From the NCBI GenBank assembly GCA_002049785.1, contig MUKB01000051.1:1-8289 (forward strand): DNA of 8,289 nucleotides. Direction: 5' to 3'. This DNA is from Caldifarciminota bacterium 4484_100 (GTDB lineage: Bacteria > Hydrothermota > Tepidihabitantia > SM23-42). The notes under the pieces were generated by a model, which had not been told where the DNA came from, made no database searches, and was given only the letters and a program-made list of their open reading frames with translations. The number at the start of each line of letters is the position of its first letter. Positions within the stretch are counted from its first letter, which is position 1. The translations under genes and the position numbers were made by a program. This document shows, one piece after another, positions 1 to 6,363 of this stretch.

Positions 1-181
1 AATGTTTTTATTTTTCAATATTTTTTAAGGAAAAGTAATTATTTGACTGGATGATTCTAAATTTAACACTTGTTAACAGCAAATGCTAATTTTCCCTGAG
101 TCCTCTCCACTTTTTTCAAAAGCCCTGTAGAATTAACTGTATTAGTATTCTGGTTATTCAGAGATGCTGGGAAATCCGTTA

Positions 182-213
182 GTCATTGAGTTATTGAGTC
201 ATTAAGTCATTGG
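182..213. repeat. four tandem 8-bp repeats
   Basis: Four consecutive 8-bp units read GTCATTGA, GTTATTGA, GTCATTAA and GTCATTGG. Each differs from the consensus GTCATTGA by at most two bases. The array is noncoding and lies just before a palindrome. It is seen directly in the sequence; its function is unknown. Such short arrays often vary in copy number between strains. Confidence 0.85.
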
Positions 214-223
214 AAAATTAGAG

Positions 224-244
224 ATGCTGAACCAAGTTCAGCAT
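224..244. repeat. perfect 9-bp palindrome with 3-nt loop
   Basis: ATGCTGAAC (224-232) and GTTCAGCAT (236-244) are exact reverse complements separated by CAA. The T-rich tail needed for an intrinsic terminator is absent on either side. The word GAGATGCTG that begins the left arm also occurs at 161-169 without a partner. This looks like a dispersed palindromic intergenic repeat, or a partner of the tandem array just upstream. Confidence 0.75.
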
Positions 245-300
245 GACAGAATAACAGACAAACCAGAAAAACGAGAAAAACCAGATATCTCCAGACCGCA

Positions 301-392
301 GGGCGTCCTCGTCCTACGGTATCAAATCCATCGGGCGAGACGCCCCTTAGCTGGAAGTAAAAACTTCATTCAGCCCACTGACCGTCTCGGTC
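301..392. other. GC-rich cluster of three hairpins, possible structured RNA
   Basis: Three consecutive inverted repeats are visible. First, GGGCGTCCTCG (301-311) pairs with CGAGACGCCC (336-345), giving ten base pairs with one bulged C and a loop of 24 nt. Second, GAAGT (354-358) pairs with ACTTC (363-367) over a 4-nt loop. Third, GACCG (380-384) pairs with CGGTC (388-392) over TCT. The block is clearly richer in G+C than its surroundings. It matches no RNA family I recognise and its strand is unknown. It may be a structured RNA, or part of a repeated element. Confidence 0.35.
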
Positions 393-475
393 TGCGAGGA
401 AGGCATGGAATAAACTCAACACAACATTTTGAAAAATCAAAATAAAGAGTGGAGGGGAGTCCGAATTTTCCCATC

Positions 476-503
476 TTGACAGACAGTGATAATGGACTAT
501 TAT
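476..503 (+). promoter_or_regulatory. sigma-70-like promoter for the regulator gene
   Basis: The -35 element TTGACA (476-481) and the -10 element TATTAT (498-503) are separated by 16 bp. Eight bases after the -10 lies an ATG (512-514), so transcription would start at or next to that codon. No Shine-Dalgarno sequence precedes the ATG. The layout matches the leaderless arrangement upstream of gcvT and of the gene at 8165, which strengthens the call. Confidence 0.6.
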
Positions 504-511
504 TTATAAAA

Positions 512-678
512 ATGGCGAAGAAGGAACATAAAAATTTTCATATAAGAAGAGGAAATATAAGATACATCCTATCACTTTACATCGTTGGGTTAAATGGTAT
601 CAGAATAATAGATTTTCTGATAGCGCTGTCTACATAAGACCCTGGAATCGTACATCCCTGGAGATTGAGAGAAAGGTA
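512..678 (+). other. out-of-frame start and N-terminal HTH extension of the regulator
   Basis: In the frame of the downstream regulator the sequence is open from 532 (after a TAA at 529-531). It encodes a helix-turn-helix-like segment, IHPITLHRWVKWY at 562-600, which runs without a stop into the regulator. That frame has no ATG, GTG or TTG before 679. The only promoter-adjacent ATG, at 512, opens a different frame (MAKKEHKNF and onward) that closes at 635-637. Joining the two frames near the run of five A and four T at 530-538 would give a continuous protein starting MAKKEHKNFSYKKR. One added base there, or a -1 slip on A AAT TTT (532-538), would do it. This segment is therefore a real part of the gene that is frameshifted by mutation, recoded, or affected by a sequencing error. 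Confidence 0.55.
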
Positions 679-2562
679 ATGTTGTTGAAAGAAAATCACC
701 CTTCAATTTCACTCTCTCAAGCCCAGCAGGTATTGAGGAAAAAAGGGATTATGCTTTCTACAATGGGAATCTATCGTATCTGGCAGAGATATAATCTCGG
801 CAAGAGACCTGAAGAGGATCCTTTATCACCACTTGGAATGGCGGTTCCTGAGACTGAATGCGTTATGAAATATATAAAAAATATAATGAATAAAAAGACG
901 ACTCCGAATATTTTGAAGACGGTGGCAGATATTTTAAATAATTTGCCAACTTATCCATCAGAACTGGAAAGGCAGGGTTATTACTACTCGGCGATATTTG
1001 CTGGTATGATGGAGATACTTTTAACTGAGTGGATGCGTTTGCCCGAGGAGACGCTGAGGTTGTATAATATATTGATAAAAAGGATTGAGGGTATGAGAAT
1101 ACCGGAAGTGAGATTTTCATTAAAAGTATGGGCAGCAATAGCCTGTGTCGAACTTTTATACTTAAGGAAAGCAAGAAAATTTACACAAGAATGTCGAAGA
1201 ATGACAATGATAAATGCTCGACCTCATTACTGGGAATTCTTTGGTGATCTTATGACATTCTGGGATGAGTACAGAGTTGCGCAACGATTTTATTATAAAG
1301 TATTAGTCCAGCTAAAAGATGAAGAAGAGAGGAGAAATTTAAAGACGAAAATCGTTAATAACCATATAATGGCGGGAGAGTATCGTCAGGCTGAGAAGAT
1401 TCTCAGGCGATCGAAAATAAGTTCGCGTGTTCAGTTTCAGGATACCTATTACCTTATGCTTGCTCTTATCAACTTCAGGTATGCGAGGTTTGAAAGGATG
1501 CAGTTTTACATCCAGAAGGCATTGGAAATTGCTCGCCAGCATCGATTTAGAAATACCATATATGTTGTAACAATCTGTCTTGCCGCAATGAACAGGGCTT
1601 TGGGAAGGAAAAAGGCAGCACATGATATACTCAGAAGAAATTTTCCACTTTTTAAGAAATATTCGGTAAAATCCGAGATTATGATAATTAAGTGCCTTTA
1701 CAATAAGAATTTTAAGATGAAGACAAATTATAAGAAACTGCCTACTTTGAAATTATTAGATATGTTGAAGAAGACCGAAAAAACTTTGAAGGCACGAGAT
1801 TATAACCGTATCTTTGAATATGCATACAAAAAAGGACTTACAGGTGTGCTGCACCGATATTTGGTATTCTTTCCTGCGCCGGTTCGACATTTATTGAATA
1901 GGAATAAGAAGACGGGATTACCGAGGGCGATTTTACAGTTCCCGATATTCAATCGCAAGATTCCAATATTTTATATAAAATTTTTAGGAAATTTAGTTAT
2001 TTATCGGAATCAGAAATATCTACGGATCAGATTACAGCCCAAGGAGAAGGCATTTCTAATATATCTTAGTTTCAAAATGGGTGAGCCCAGGAAATCTATT
2101 CCCGTTATAGAGGTCTATAGCAATTTCTGGCCCAAAAGTAAAAATCCGAGTTCTTTACTCTCCCATCTTCTGGTGAAAATCAGGAAGGCCTTACATCTTT
2201 CTGGCCACATTCTCTACATTACTGGTACCCGTGATGGACAGAGAATTGTCAATCAGGGTTTTTATATCAAAAATGATTTTAGAGACTTCGAAATCACCCT
2301 GGCACAAGCTCGAGCATTGGCCCGGGCTGGAGAATGGGGCTATGCACGGAAAAAATTTCTGGAGGCATTTCAGCTATTCAGAGGCAGACCATTTGAACGA
2401 ATGTATGACAACTGGTCAGAGGATATGCGACAGGTTGTATTGAATAGTCTGGAACATGGTGTGCAAGATTTTATTCAAATCTGCGCTGAACATCGAAATC
2501 GGAAGGATGCGATGAGAATCAAACAGAAATTTTTAAGAATTATTTCTAGAGAAGATTCTTAG
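679..2562 (+). CDS. transcriptional regulator: HTH, helical repeats, SARP/BTAD-like C-terminus
   Basis: This is probably a DNA-binding regulator of unknown targets. Residues 1-45 continue an HTH of the type seen in transposases and other homeodomain-like proteins (QAQQVLRKKGIMLSTMGIYR, ending in IWQRYNL). Residues about 80-400 are all-helical and degenerate TPR-like, rich in Tyr, Arg and Lys. Residues about 431-520 resemble an OmpR/SARP winged helix (FYIKFLGNL, then SSLLSHLLVKIRKAL). Residues about 535-620 resemble the bacterial transcriptional activator domain (DFRDFEITLAQARALARAG, then LFRGRPFERMYDNWSE). No Walker A motif is visible, so it is not an ATPase-type MalT or AfsR protein. The ATG at 679 has only AAAGG two bases before it, too close for a good ribosome binding site, and homologous sequence continues upstream, so this start is probably not the native one. 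The stop overlaps the end of the convergent ymdB-like gene. Domain calls are by resemblance; the ligand and regulon are unknown. Confidence 0.75.
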   Translation: MLLKENHPSISLSQAQQVLRKKGIMLSTMGIYRIWQRYNLGKRPEEDPLSPLGMAVPETECVMKYIKNIMNKKTTPNILKTVADILNNLPTYPSELERQGYYYSAIFAGMMEILLTEWMRLPEETLRLYNILIKRIEGMRIPEVRFSLKVWAAIACVELLYLRKARKFTQECRRMTMINARPHYWEFFGDLMTFWDEYRVAQRFYYKVLVQLKDEEERRNLKTKIVNNHIMAGEYRQAEKILRRSKISSRVQFQDTYYLMLALINFRYARFERMQFYIQKALEIARQHRFRNTIYVVTICLAAMNRALGRKKAAHDILRRNFPLFKKYSVKSEIMIIKCLYNKNFKMKTNYKKLPTLKLLDMLKKTEKTLKARDYNRIFEYAYKKGLTGVLHRYLVFFPAPVRHLLNRNKKTGLPRAILQFPIFNRKIPIFYIKFLGNLVIYRNQKYLRIRLQPKEKAFLIYLSFKMGEPRKSIPVIEVYSNFWPKSKNPSSLLSHLLVKIRKALHLSGHILYITGTRDGQRIVNQGFYIKNDFRDFEITLAQARALARAGEWGYARKKFLEAFQLFRGRPFERMYDNWSEDMRQVVLNSLEHGVQDFIQICAEHRNRKDAMRIKQKFLRIISREDS

Positions 2563-3332
2563 AAGTTGTAGCGGATTATAGATTTTGCTACGCCGATATT
2601 TTCATCGAATTCAATTATAACAGAATTGGCAATAATATCTTCTTTGGCGACTTTAAATTTCTGCGGGATTGAATAGAGAAAATGTTTTATCACCTCTTCT
2701 TTTTTATCACCAATTACCGAATGGCGTGAACCAACCATTCCGACATCTGTAATATAGGCACATCGATCATCGATAATACATTCATCCGCGGTCTGAATAT
2801 GGGTATGGGTGCCCAGGATTGCAGTGGTATATTCAGCCAGGTATAAGGCAAGCCCCCTCTTTTCTGCAGTTGCCTCGGCATGGAAGTCGATGATGATATT
2901 GGGGGTCTTCTCTCTTATTTTTTCTATAATCTCTTTACCCTTTTTGAATGGATCCTCTAAGGGTTTCATAAAAACCCTGCCTTCGAGGTTTATTACTCCG
3001 ATCTGGCTCTCTTCTTTTTTAAAGATAAAATACCCATAACCAGGCACACCTTCAGGATAGTTTGCAGGCCTCAGTATCTTTGTTTCTTTATTCAGATAGT
3101 CATAGACATCTTTGTATTTCCAGACATGATTTCCTGTGGTAATACAATCAACCCCGTGGTTGAATAGCTGACGTGCGGTCTTTTCGGTTATTCCGATCCC
3201 GCCGGCGAGGTTCTCACCCTGGGCAATGGTGAAGAAGATATTCTCTTTTTTTATTATTTCAGGAAGATACTGGCAGATTTTCTTACGACCCGGGCTACCG
3301 ATTATATCACCAATAAACAGGATTCTTCGCAT
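2559..3332 (-). CDS. ymdB: YmdB/TIGR00282-family metallophosphoesterase
   Basis: This is a cytoplasmic binuclear-metal phosphoesterase of the YmdB family. Bacillus subtilis YmdB hydrolyses 2',3'-cyclic nucleotides and affects biofilm and motility decisions; the substrate here is not known. The 257-residue length is normal for the family. Expected metal ligands are visible: D9 in GDIIGSPGR, E40 and N41 in QGENLAGGIGIT, N68 and H69 in TTGNHVW, H151 in DFHAEATAEKRG, and H176 and H178 in LGTHTHIQTAD. The conserved DVGMVGSRHSVIG block follows. The gene starts 11 nt after the gcvPA stop, so it is the last gene of the gcv operon. Its ribosome binding site is weak. Its last four bases overlap the regulator's end on the other strand. 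Family assignment is firm; the link to glycine metabolism is only positional. Confidence 0.9.
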   Translation of the reverse strand: MRRILFIGDIIGSPGRKKICQYLPEIIKKENIFFTIAQGENLAGGIGITEKTARQLFNHGVDCITTGNHVWKYKDVYDYLNKETKILRPANYPEGVPGYGYFIFKKEESQIGVINLEGRVFMKPLEDPFKKGKEIIEKIREKTPNIIIDFHAEATAEKRGLALYLAEYTTAILGTHTHIQTADECIIDDRCAYITDVGMVGSRHSVIGDKKEEVIKHFLYSIPQKFKVAKEDIIANSVIIEFDENIGVAKSIIRYNF

Positions 3333-3343
3333 TTCCAGTTCTC

Positions 3344-4687
3344 TTAAATAATCTGGGATAAGGTTTCAATATAATGGTCTAATTCTTGCCTTGTTCTCTT
3401 TTCGGTGACTGCAATCAACATATAGTTTTTCTGTTCAGGGTTAAAGTGTGATAGGGCAACCCCAGCAAAAATTTTTTTATCGATCAATGCCCGGATAATA
3501 TCATCTGCAGGTTTTTCTGTCTTTACCAGAAACTCCTTGAAGAATTCCTGTGAAAAGGCAGGCCTTATACCCTGTAGATTTTTAATATGTTTATATAGAT
3601 AATGGCTCTTTGAAAAACACTGGCAGGCGACCTCTTTGATCCCCTGCCGACCCAGGGTTGAAAGATATATTAATGAACTGAGGGCACAGAGGGCTTCATT
3701 GGTGCAGATATTCGAGGTTGCTTTTTCGCGACGGATATGCTGTTCCCGGGTCTGAAGGGTAAGGACGAACCCTCTTTTCCCTTCGACATCCACGGTTTCA
3801 CCGACAATTCTACCCGGGAGATATCGAACAAATTCCTTTTTTGAGGCGAGGAATCCCAGGAGTGGACCACCAAATCCCTGGCTGATACCCATTGCCTGGC
3901 CTTCGCCAACAACAATGTCTGCATTATACTCACCTGGGGGGCTGATTACACCCAAAGATATCGGGTCAACGACCGGGATAAACAGGGCACCGGCGTTATG
4001 CGTGATTTCTTCTAAGGCATTAACGGATTCTAAATTTCCATAAAAATTTGGGTGCTGGACGCATACGCAATCTGTATTTTCATCAATCAGTTTACTGAGT
4101 TTATCGATATTTGTAAGGCCCTCATCTGCAGGGCATATCACAATTTCTATATCGCACTCCTTCAGATAGGTGTGGACAATCTTCAGGTAGAAAGGATGAA
4201 TGAGCTCACTGAGGATGACCTTTTTTCGCTTTTTTATTGTATGCGCCATATGGCATGCCTCGGCTAAAGCAGAACCCGCATCATACATTGATGCATTGGC
4301 AATATCCATCTTGGTGAGTTCACATATTGCGCTCTGATATTCAAAGATTGTCTGGAGGGTACCCTGTGAGACCTCGGCCTGATAAGGTGTATAGGCAGTG
4401 TAGTATTCACTGCGTAGTATGATCTGGTCGATTATTGCAGGTATGTAATGGTCGTAAATCCCGGCGCCCAAGAATGATATATAGTCATCGGTATGGAGGT
4501 TTTGTTTAGCCAGACTCCTGACGACCTTTCTCACTTCAACTTCACTGTCTGCATCGGGTAAACCGATCTTCCCTCGATATTGAATCTCGGGTGGAATTAT
4601 CTGATTGAGGAGTTCTTCAAATGAATTTAAGCCCAGCCGTTTGAGGATTGTTGTTTCGTCTTGGGGGGTGAGGGGAAGGTAATGCAT
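3344..4687 (-). CDS. gcvPA: glycine dehydrogenase (decarboxylating) subunit 1
   Basis: This is the N-terminal half of a split P-protein, which with GcvPB decarboxylates glycine and passes the aminomethyl group to lipoyl-GcvH. The 447 residues match the usual GcvPA length. Family blocks are plain: MHYLPLTPQDE at the start, YTPYQAEVSQGTLQTIFEYQ near residue 98, DAGSALAEA near 135, and TREQHIRREKATSNICTNEA near 313. GcvPA has no PLP-binding lysine; that lies in GcvPB, which is not in this window. The ATG overlaps the gcvH stop as TAATG, and no Shine-Dalgarno sequence is evident, which suggests translational coupling to gcvH. The next gene downstream is ymdB rather than the usual gcvPB. Confidence 0.95.
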   Translation of the reverse strand: MHYLPLTPQDETTILKRLGLNSFEELLNQIIPPEIQYRGKIGLPDADSEVEVRKVVRSLAKQNLHTDDYISFLGAGIYDHYIPAIIDQIILRSEYYTAYTPYQAEVSQGTLQTIFEYQSAICELTKMDIANASMYDAGSALAEACHMAHTIKKRKKVILSELIHPFYLKIVHTYLKECDIEIVICPADEGLTNIDKLSKLIDENTDCVCVQHPNFYGNLESVNALEEITHNAGALFIPVVDPISLGVISPPGEYNADIVVGEGQAMGISQGFGGPLLGFLASKKEFVRYLPGRIVGETVDVEGKRGFVLTLQTREQHIRREKATSNICTNEALCALSSLIYLSTLGRQGIKEVACQCFSKSHYLYKHIKNLQGIRPAFSQEFFKEFLVKTEKPADDIIRALIDKKIFAGVALSHFNPEQKNYMLIAVTEKRTRQELDHYIETLSQII

Positions 4688-5073
4688 TAATGCTCGGCAA
4701 TCAATTTTTTGTATTCTTCGGGAGTAAGAAGGGTTTCGATCTCATTGGCGTCCTTGAGTTCTATTTTATAAAGCCAGCCTTTTCCATAGGGGTCCTTATT
4801 CAAAATAGACGGGTCCGCAACTGCCTCTTCGTTGATAGCGATTATCTTTCCGCTGAGACCAGCATAGAGATCACTCACCGCCTTCACCGCCTCGATTGTG
4901 CCTACAGCATCACCGGCTTTTATTTCCTTTCCAACTTCTGGCAATTCGAGCATTACGATATCAGAGAGCTCAGATTGGGCATAGTCAGTAATCCCCTCGG
5001 TCGCAATATTTCCTTCAATTTTGAGCCATTCATGCTCCTTGGTGTATTTCAGATCATCCCTTATCTCCGCCAT
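4687..5073 (-). CDS. gcvH: glycine cleavage system H protein
   Basis: This is the lipoyl carrier of the glycine cleavage complex, shuttling the aminomethyl intermediate between the P- and T-proteins. With the ATG at 5073 it has 128 residues, the family norm, and begins MAEIRDDLKYTKEHEWL. The lipoylated lysine is K64 in TIEAVKAVSDLYAG, and the C-terminal block PYGKGWLYKIEL is intact. I chose 5073 over an upstream GTG at 5109 because AAAGGAGG lies 4 nt before this ATG and because H-proteins normally start just before this KYTKEHEW motif. It follows gcvT by 35 nt and overlaps the gcvPA start by one base. Confidence 0.95.
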   Translation of the reverse strand: MAEIRDDLKYTKEHEWLKIEGNIATEGITDYAQSELSDIVMLELPEVGKEIKAGDAVGTIEAVKAVSDLYAGLSGKIIAINEEAVADPSILNKDPYGKGWLYKIELKDANEIETLLTPEEYKKLIAEH

Positions 5074-5077
5074 AATA

Positions 5078-5085
5078 CCTCCTTT
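5078..5085 (-). promoter_or_regulatory. ribosome binding site of gcvH
   Basis: On the minus strand AAAGGAGG ends 4 nt before the ATG at 5073. It is the only strong Shine-Dalgarno sequence in the gcv operon. It decides the gcvH start over the GTG at 5109, which overlaps the gcvT stop codon. Confidence 0.85.
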
Positions 5086-5108
5086 CATTTTTTTGCAACA
5101 GATAGTCA

Positions 5109-6200
5109 CTATTTATGGGATCCATGTTTATAAAATGGTCCTTTTATGACTTCAGCCTCGATCGGTTGGCGACCGAGAATTTTCAACCTTTTACCCACCT
5201 CATCATAAGGGATATCAACATAACCCATTCCGATACCAATTTTTAATGACGGTGAGAATGTGCCTGATGTAACAAAACCGATTTCCTTATCTTCAAAGTA
5301 AATTTTCTGATGCGGTCTGGGAATTCCTTTCTTCGTCACCTCAAAGCCGATCAACCTCCTTTTTATTCCGCTCTGCTTCAACTTTAAAATTTTTTCCCTG
5401 CCGATGAAATCTTCTGTTTTTTTCAATTTCACAATCCATCCCAGACCCGCCTCCAGAGGATTGGTGGTCTTATCTATATCATTGCCATAGAGGCAGTACC
5501 TCATTTCTAAACGCAGGGTGTCGCGCGCACCAAGTCCGATCGGCTTGATGTCAAACTCCTTGCCCGCCTCAAATACCATATTCCAGATAGCATCTGCATA
5601 TTTTCTTTCTACATATATTTCAAATCCGTCTTCACCCGTATATCCGGTACGAGACAAGAGAACCGGAATATCCCTTATTTTGGTTTCGGTTGCCCAGTAA
5701 TATTTCAACTCAGCAAGGTCAAAGGTGCACAATTTCTGCATAACCTTTTCAGATTTCGGACCCTGGACCGCAAGCTGGCCAATCTCATCACTCCGGTTTT
5801 CGACCGCAACATCGAATTTCTTATTTTCTGTAATCCACTGAAAGTCCTTATCGGTATTTGCCGCATTGACGACAAGGAGGATTCTATTATTTAGATTATA
5901 AACCAACAGGTCATCAACGATGCCCCCATCCGGATAGAGCATAGTTGAATATTGAACCTGGTTCAAGGCCAGTTTCGCAACATTATTCGTTGTGATGTAA
6001 TCGGTAAATCGGAACCGGTCTTTTCCACGGATCTCAATTTCACCCATATGGGAGACATCAAACACCCCGACATTCTGTCGCACGGTAAGATGTTCAGGAA
6101 TAATGCCTTCAAACTGAATCGGCATAAGAAAGTTAGCAAACTCAACGATTCTGCCGTTGTTCGCTAAATGTTGGTCATAAAATGGTGTTTTTTTGGGCAT
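5109..6200 (-). CDS. gcvT: aminomethyltransferase (glycine cleavage T protein)
   Basis: The T-protein takes the aminomethyl group from GcvH, releases ammonia and makes 5,10-methylene-tetrahydrofolate. At 363 residues it is of normal length. The folate-binding GCV_T domain covers about residues 8-260, with VFDVSHMGEIEIRG near 46 and DGGIVDDLLVY at 91-101. D96 in that block is the likely catalytic aspartate, equivalent to Asp101 of the human enzyme. SRTGYTGEDGFEIYV and NPLEAGLGW follow. The C-terminal GCV_T_C domain, about 280-358, contains GFVTSGTFSPSLKIGIGMGY. It is the first gene of the operon. A consensus promoter ends only 5 nt before its ATG, so its mRNA is probably leaderless; no Shine-Dalgarno sequence is present. 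Confidence 0.96.
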   Translation of the reverse strand: MPKKTPFYDQHLANNGRIVEFANFLMPIQFEGIIPEHLTVRQNVGVFDVSHMGEIEIRGKDRFRFTDYITTNNVAKLALNQVQYSTMLYPDGGIVDDLLVYNLNNRILLVVNAANTDKDFQWITENKKFDVAVENRSDEIGQLAVQGPKSEKVMQKLCTFDLAELKYYWATETKIRDIPVLLSRTGYTGEDGFEIYVERKYADAIWNMVFEAGKEFDIKPIGLGARDTLRLEMRYCLYGNDIDKTTNPLEAGLGWIVKLKKTEDFIGREKILKLKQSGIKRRLIGFEVTKKGIPRPHQKIYFEDKEIGFVTSGTFSPSLKIGIGMGYVDIPYDEVGKRLKILGRQPIEAEVIKGPFYKHGSHK

Positions 6201-6205
6201 ATTCC

Positions 6206-6233
6206 ATTATATTCAAAAAAGGGTAAAAGTCAA
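6206..6233 (-). promoter_or_regulatory. promoter of the gcv operon, leaderless type
   Basis: Read on the minus strand, TTGACT (6233-6228) and TATAAT (6211-6206) are separated by 16 bp. The gcvT ATG begins 5 nt after the -10, so the expected transcription start falls on or beside the first base of the gene. This leaves no room for an untranslated riboswitch leader. Confidence 0.85.
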
Positions 6234-6254
6234 GATTCCAGGCAGAATTTTTGC

Positions 6255-6282
6255 TTGACAATAGAATAGAAATGCATATAAT
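6255..6282 (+). promoter_or_regulatory. consensus sigma-70 promoter of the secreted-protein gene
   Basis: TTGACA (6255-6260) and TATAAT (6277-6282), both perfect consensus, are 16 bp apart. The expected start near 6289 gives a leader of about 75 nt before the ATG at 6364. Its -35 lies 21 bp from the -35 of the divergent gcvT promoter, so the two promoters stand back to back. Confidence 0.85.
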
Positions 6283-6298
6283 AAAATATATTGATTTG

Positions 6299-6363
6299 AA
6301 AGGAGGTGAGATCGAGTCAGGAATCTTTGGTTTATAAATGGTTGCGACAAAAAAGGAGGTTAT
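6299..6363 (+). promoter_or_regulatory. leader with two strong Shine-Dalgarno sequences
   Basis: AAGGAGG at 6353-6359 sits 4 nt before the ATG at 6364 and is the working ribosome binding site. A second sequence, AAAGGAGGTGA at 6299-6309, matches the usual anti-Shine-Dalgarno even better but has no ATG, GTG or TTG at a normal distance. Between them an ATG at 6338 opens a nine-codon frame (MVATKKEVI) whose TGA overlaps the ATG at 6364. It has no ribosome binding site at normal spacing, so its translation is doubtful. Confidence 0.6.

Larger units (their letters stand above)
96..463. repeat. imperfect inverted repeat flanking the repeat-rich segment
   Basis: The reverse complement of 96-110 reads GTGGAGAGGACTCAG, and 449-463 reads GTGGAGGGGAGTCCG, matching at 12 of 15 positions. 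Next to these arms, 111-121 (TTTTTTCAAAA) is the reverse complement of a sequence very like 427-436 (TTTTGAAAAA), although the spacing inside the right arm is about 12 nt longer. The arms enclose the tandem repeat and hairpins. This could mark the ends of a small non-autonomous element, but no target-site duplication was identified and chance similarity is possible. Confidence 0.3.
1..475. other. intergenic region with repeats and hairpins, no gene
   Basis: No reading frame here has a ribosome binding site together with recognisable protein features. The 73-codon frame from 224 runs straight through a palindrome and a set of hairpins and has low-complexity basic content, so I treat it as spurious. 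The first 130 bases are AT-rich with no obvious gene end. From 160 on the stretch carries a duplicated GAGATGCTG word (161-169 and 221-229), a tandem 8-bp repeat, a palindrome and a GC-rich hairpin cluster, each listed separately. The mixture resembles an accumulation of intergenic repeats rather than the remains of one gene. Confidence 0.6.

Noticed and set aside
182..213. CRISPR array
   Set aside because: The units are only 8 bp and contiguous with no spacers; this is a simple tandem repeat.
224..445. 73-codon plus-strand frame
   Set aside because: It begins inside the perfect palindrome, has no ribosome binding site and spans the hairpin cluster. Its basic, low-complexity product resembles no family I know.
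512..678. Intact IS transposase upstream of the regulator
   Set aside because: The HTH resembles transposase N-termini, but the frame runs on into the TPR/BTAD-like regulator. There is no DDE catalytic domain and no clear terminal repeats with a target duplication.
5074..5109. GTG start for gcvH at 5109
   Set aside because: The added residues (MTICCKKMKGGI) are not typical of H-proteins, and AAAGGAGG sits exactly before the ATG at 5073.
4690..5133. 147-codon plus-strand frame opposite gcvH
   Set aside because: It is antisense to a clearly real gcvH with an intact lipoyl motif and has no features of its own; an opposite-strand shadow.
6201..6363. Glycine riboswitch upstream of gcvT
   Set aside because: The -10 box ends 5 nt from the ATG, so no leader remains to hold an aptamer, and no aptamer-like pairing is evident.
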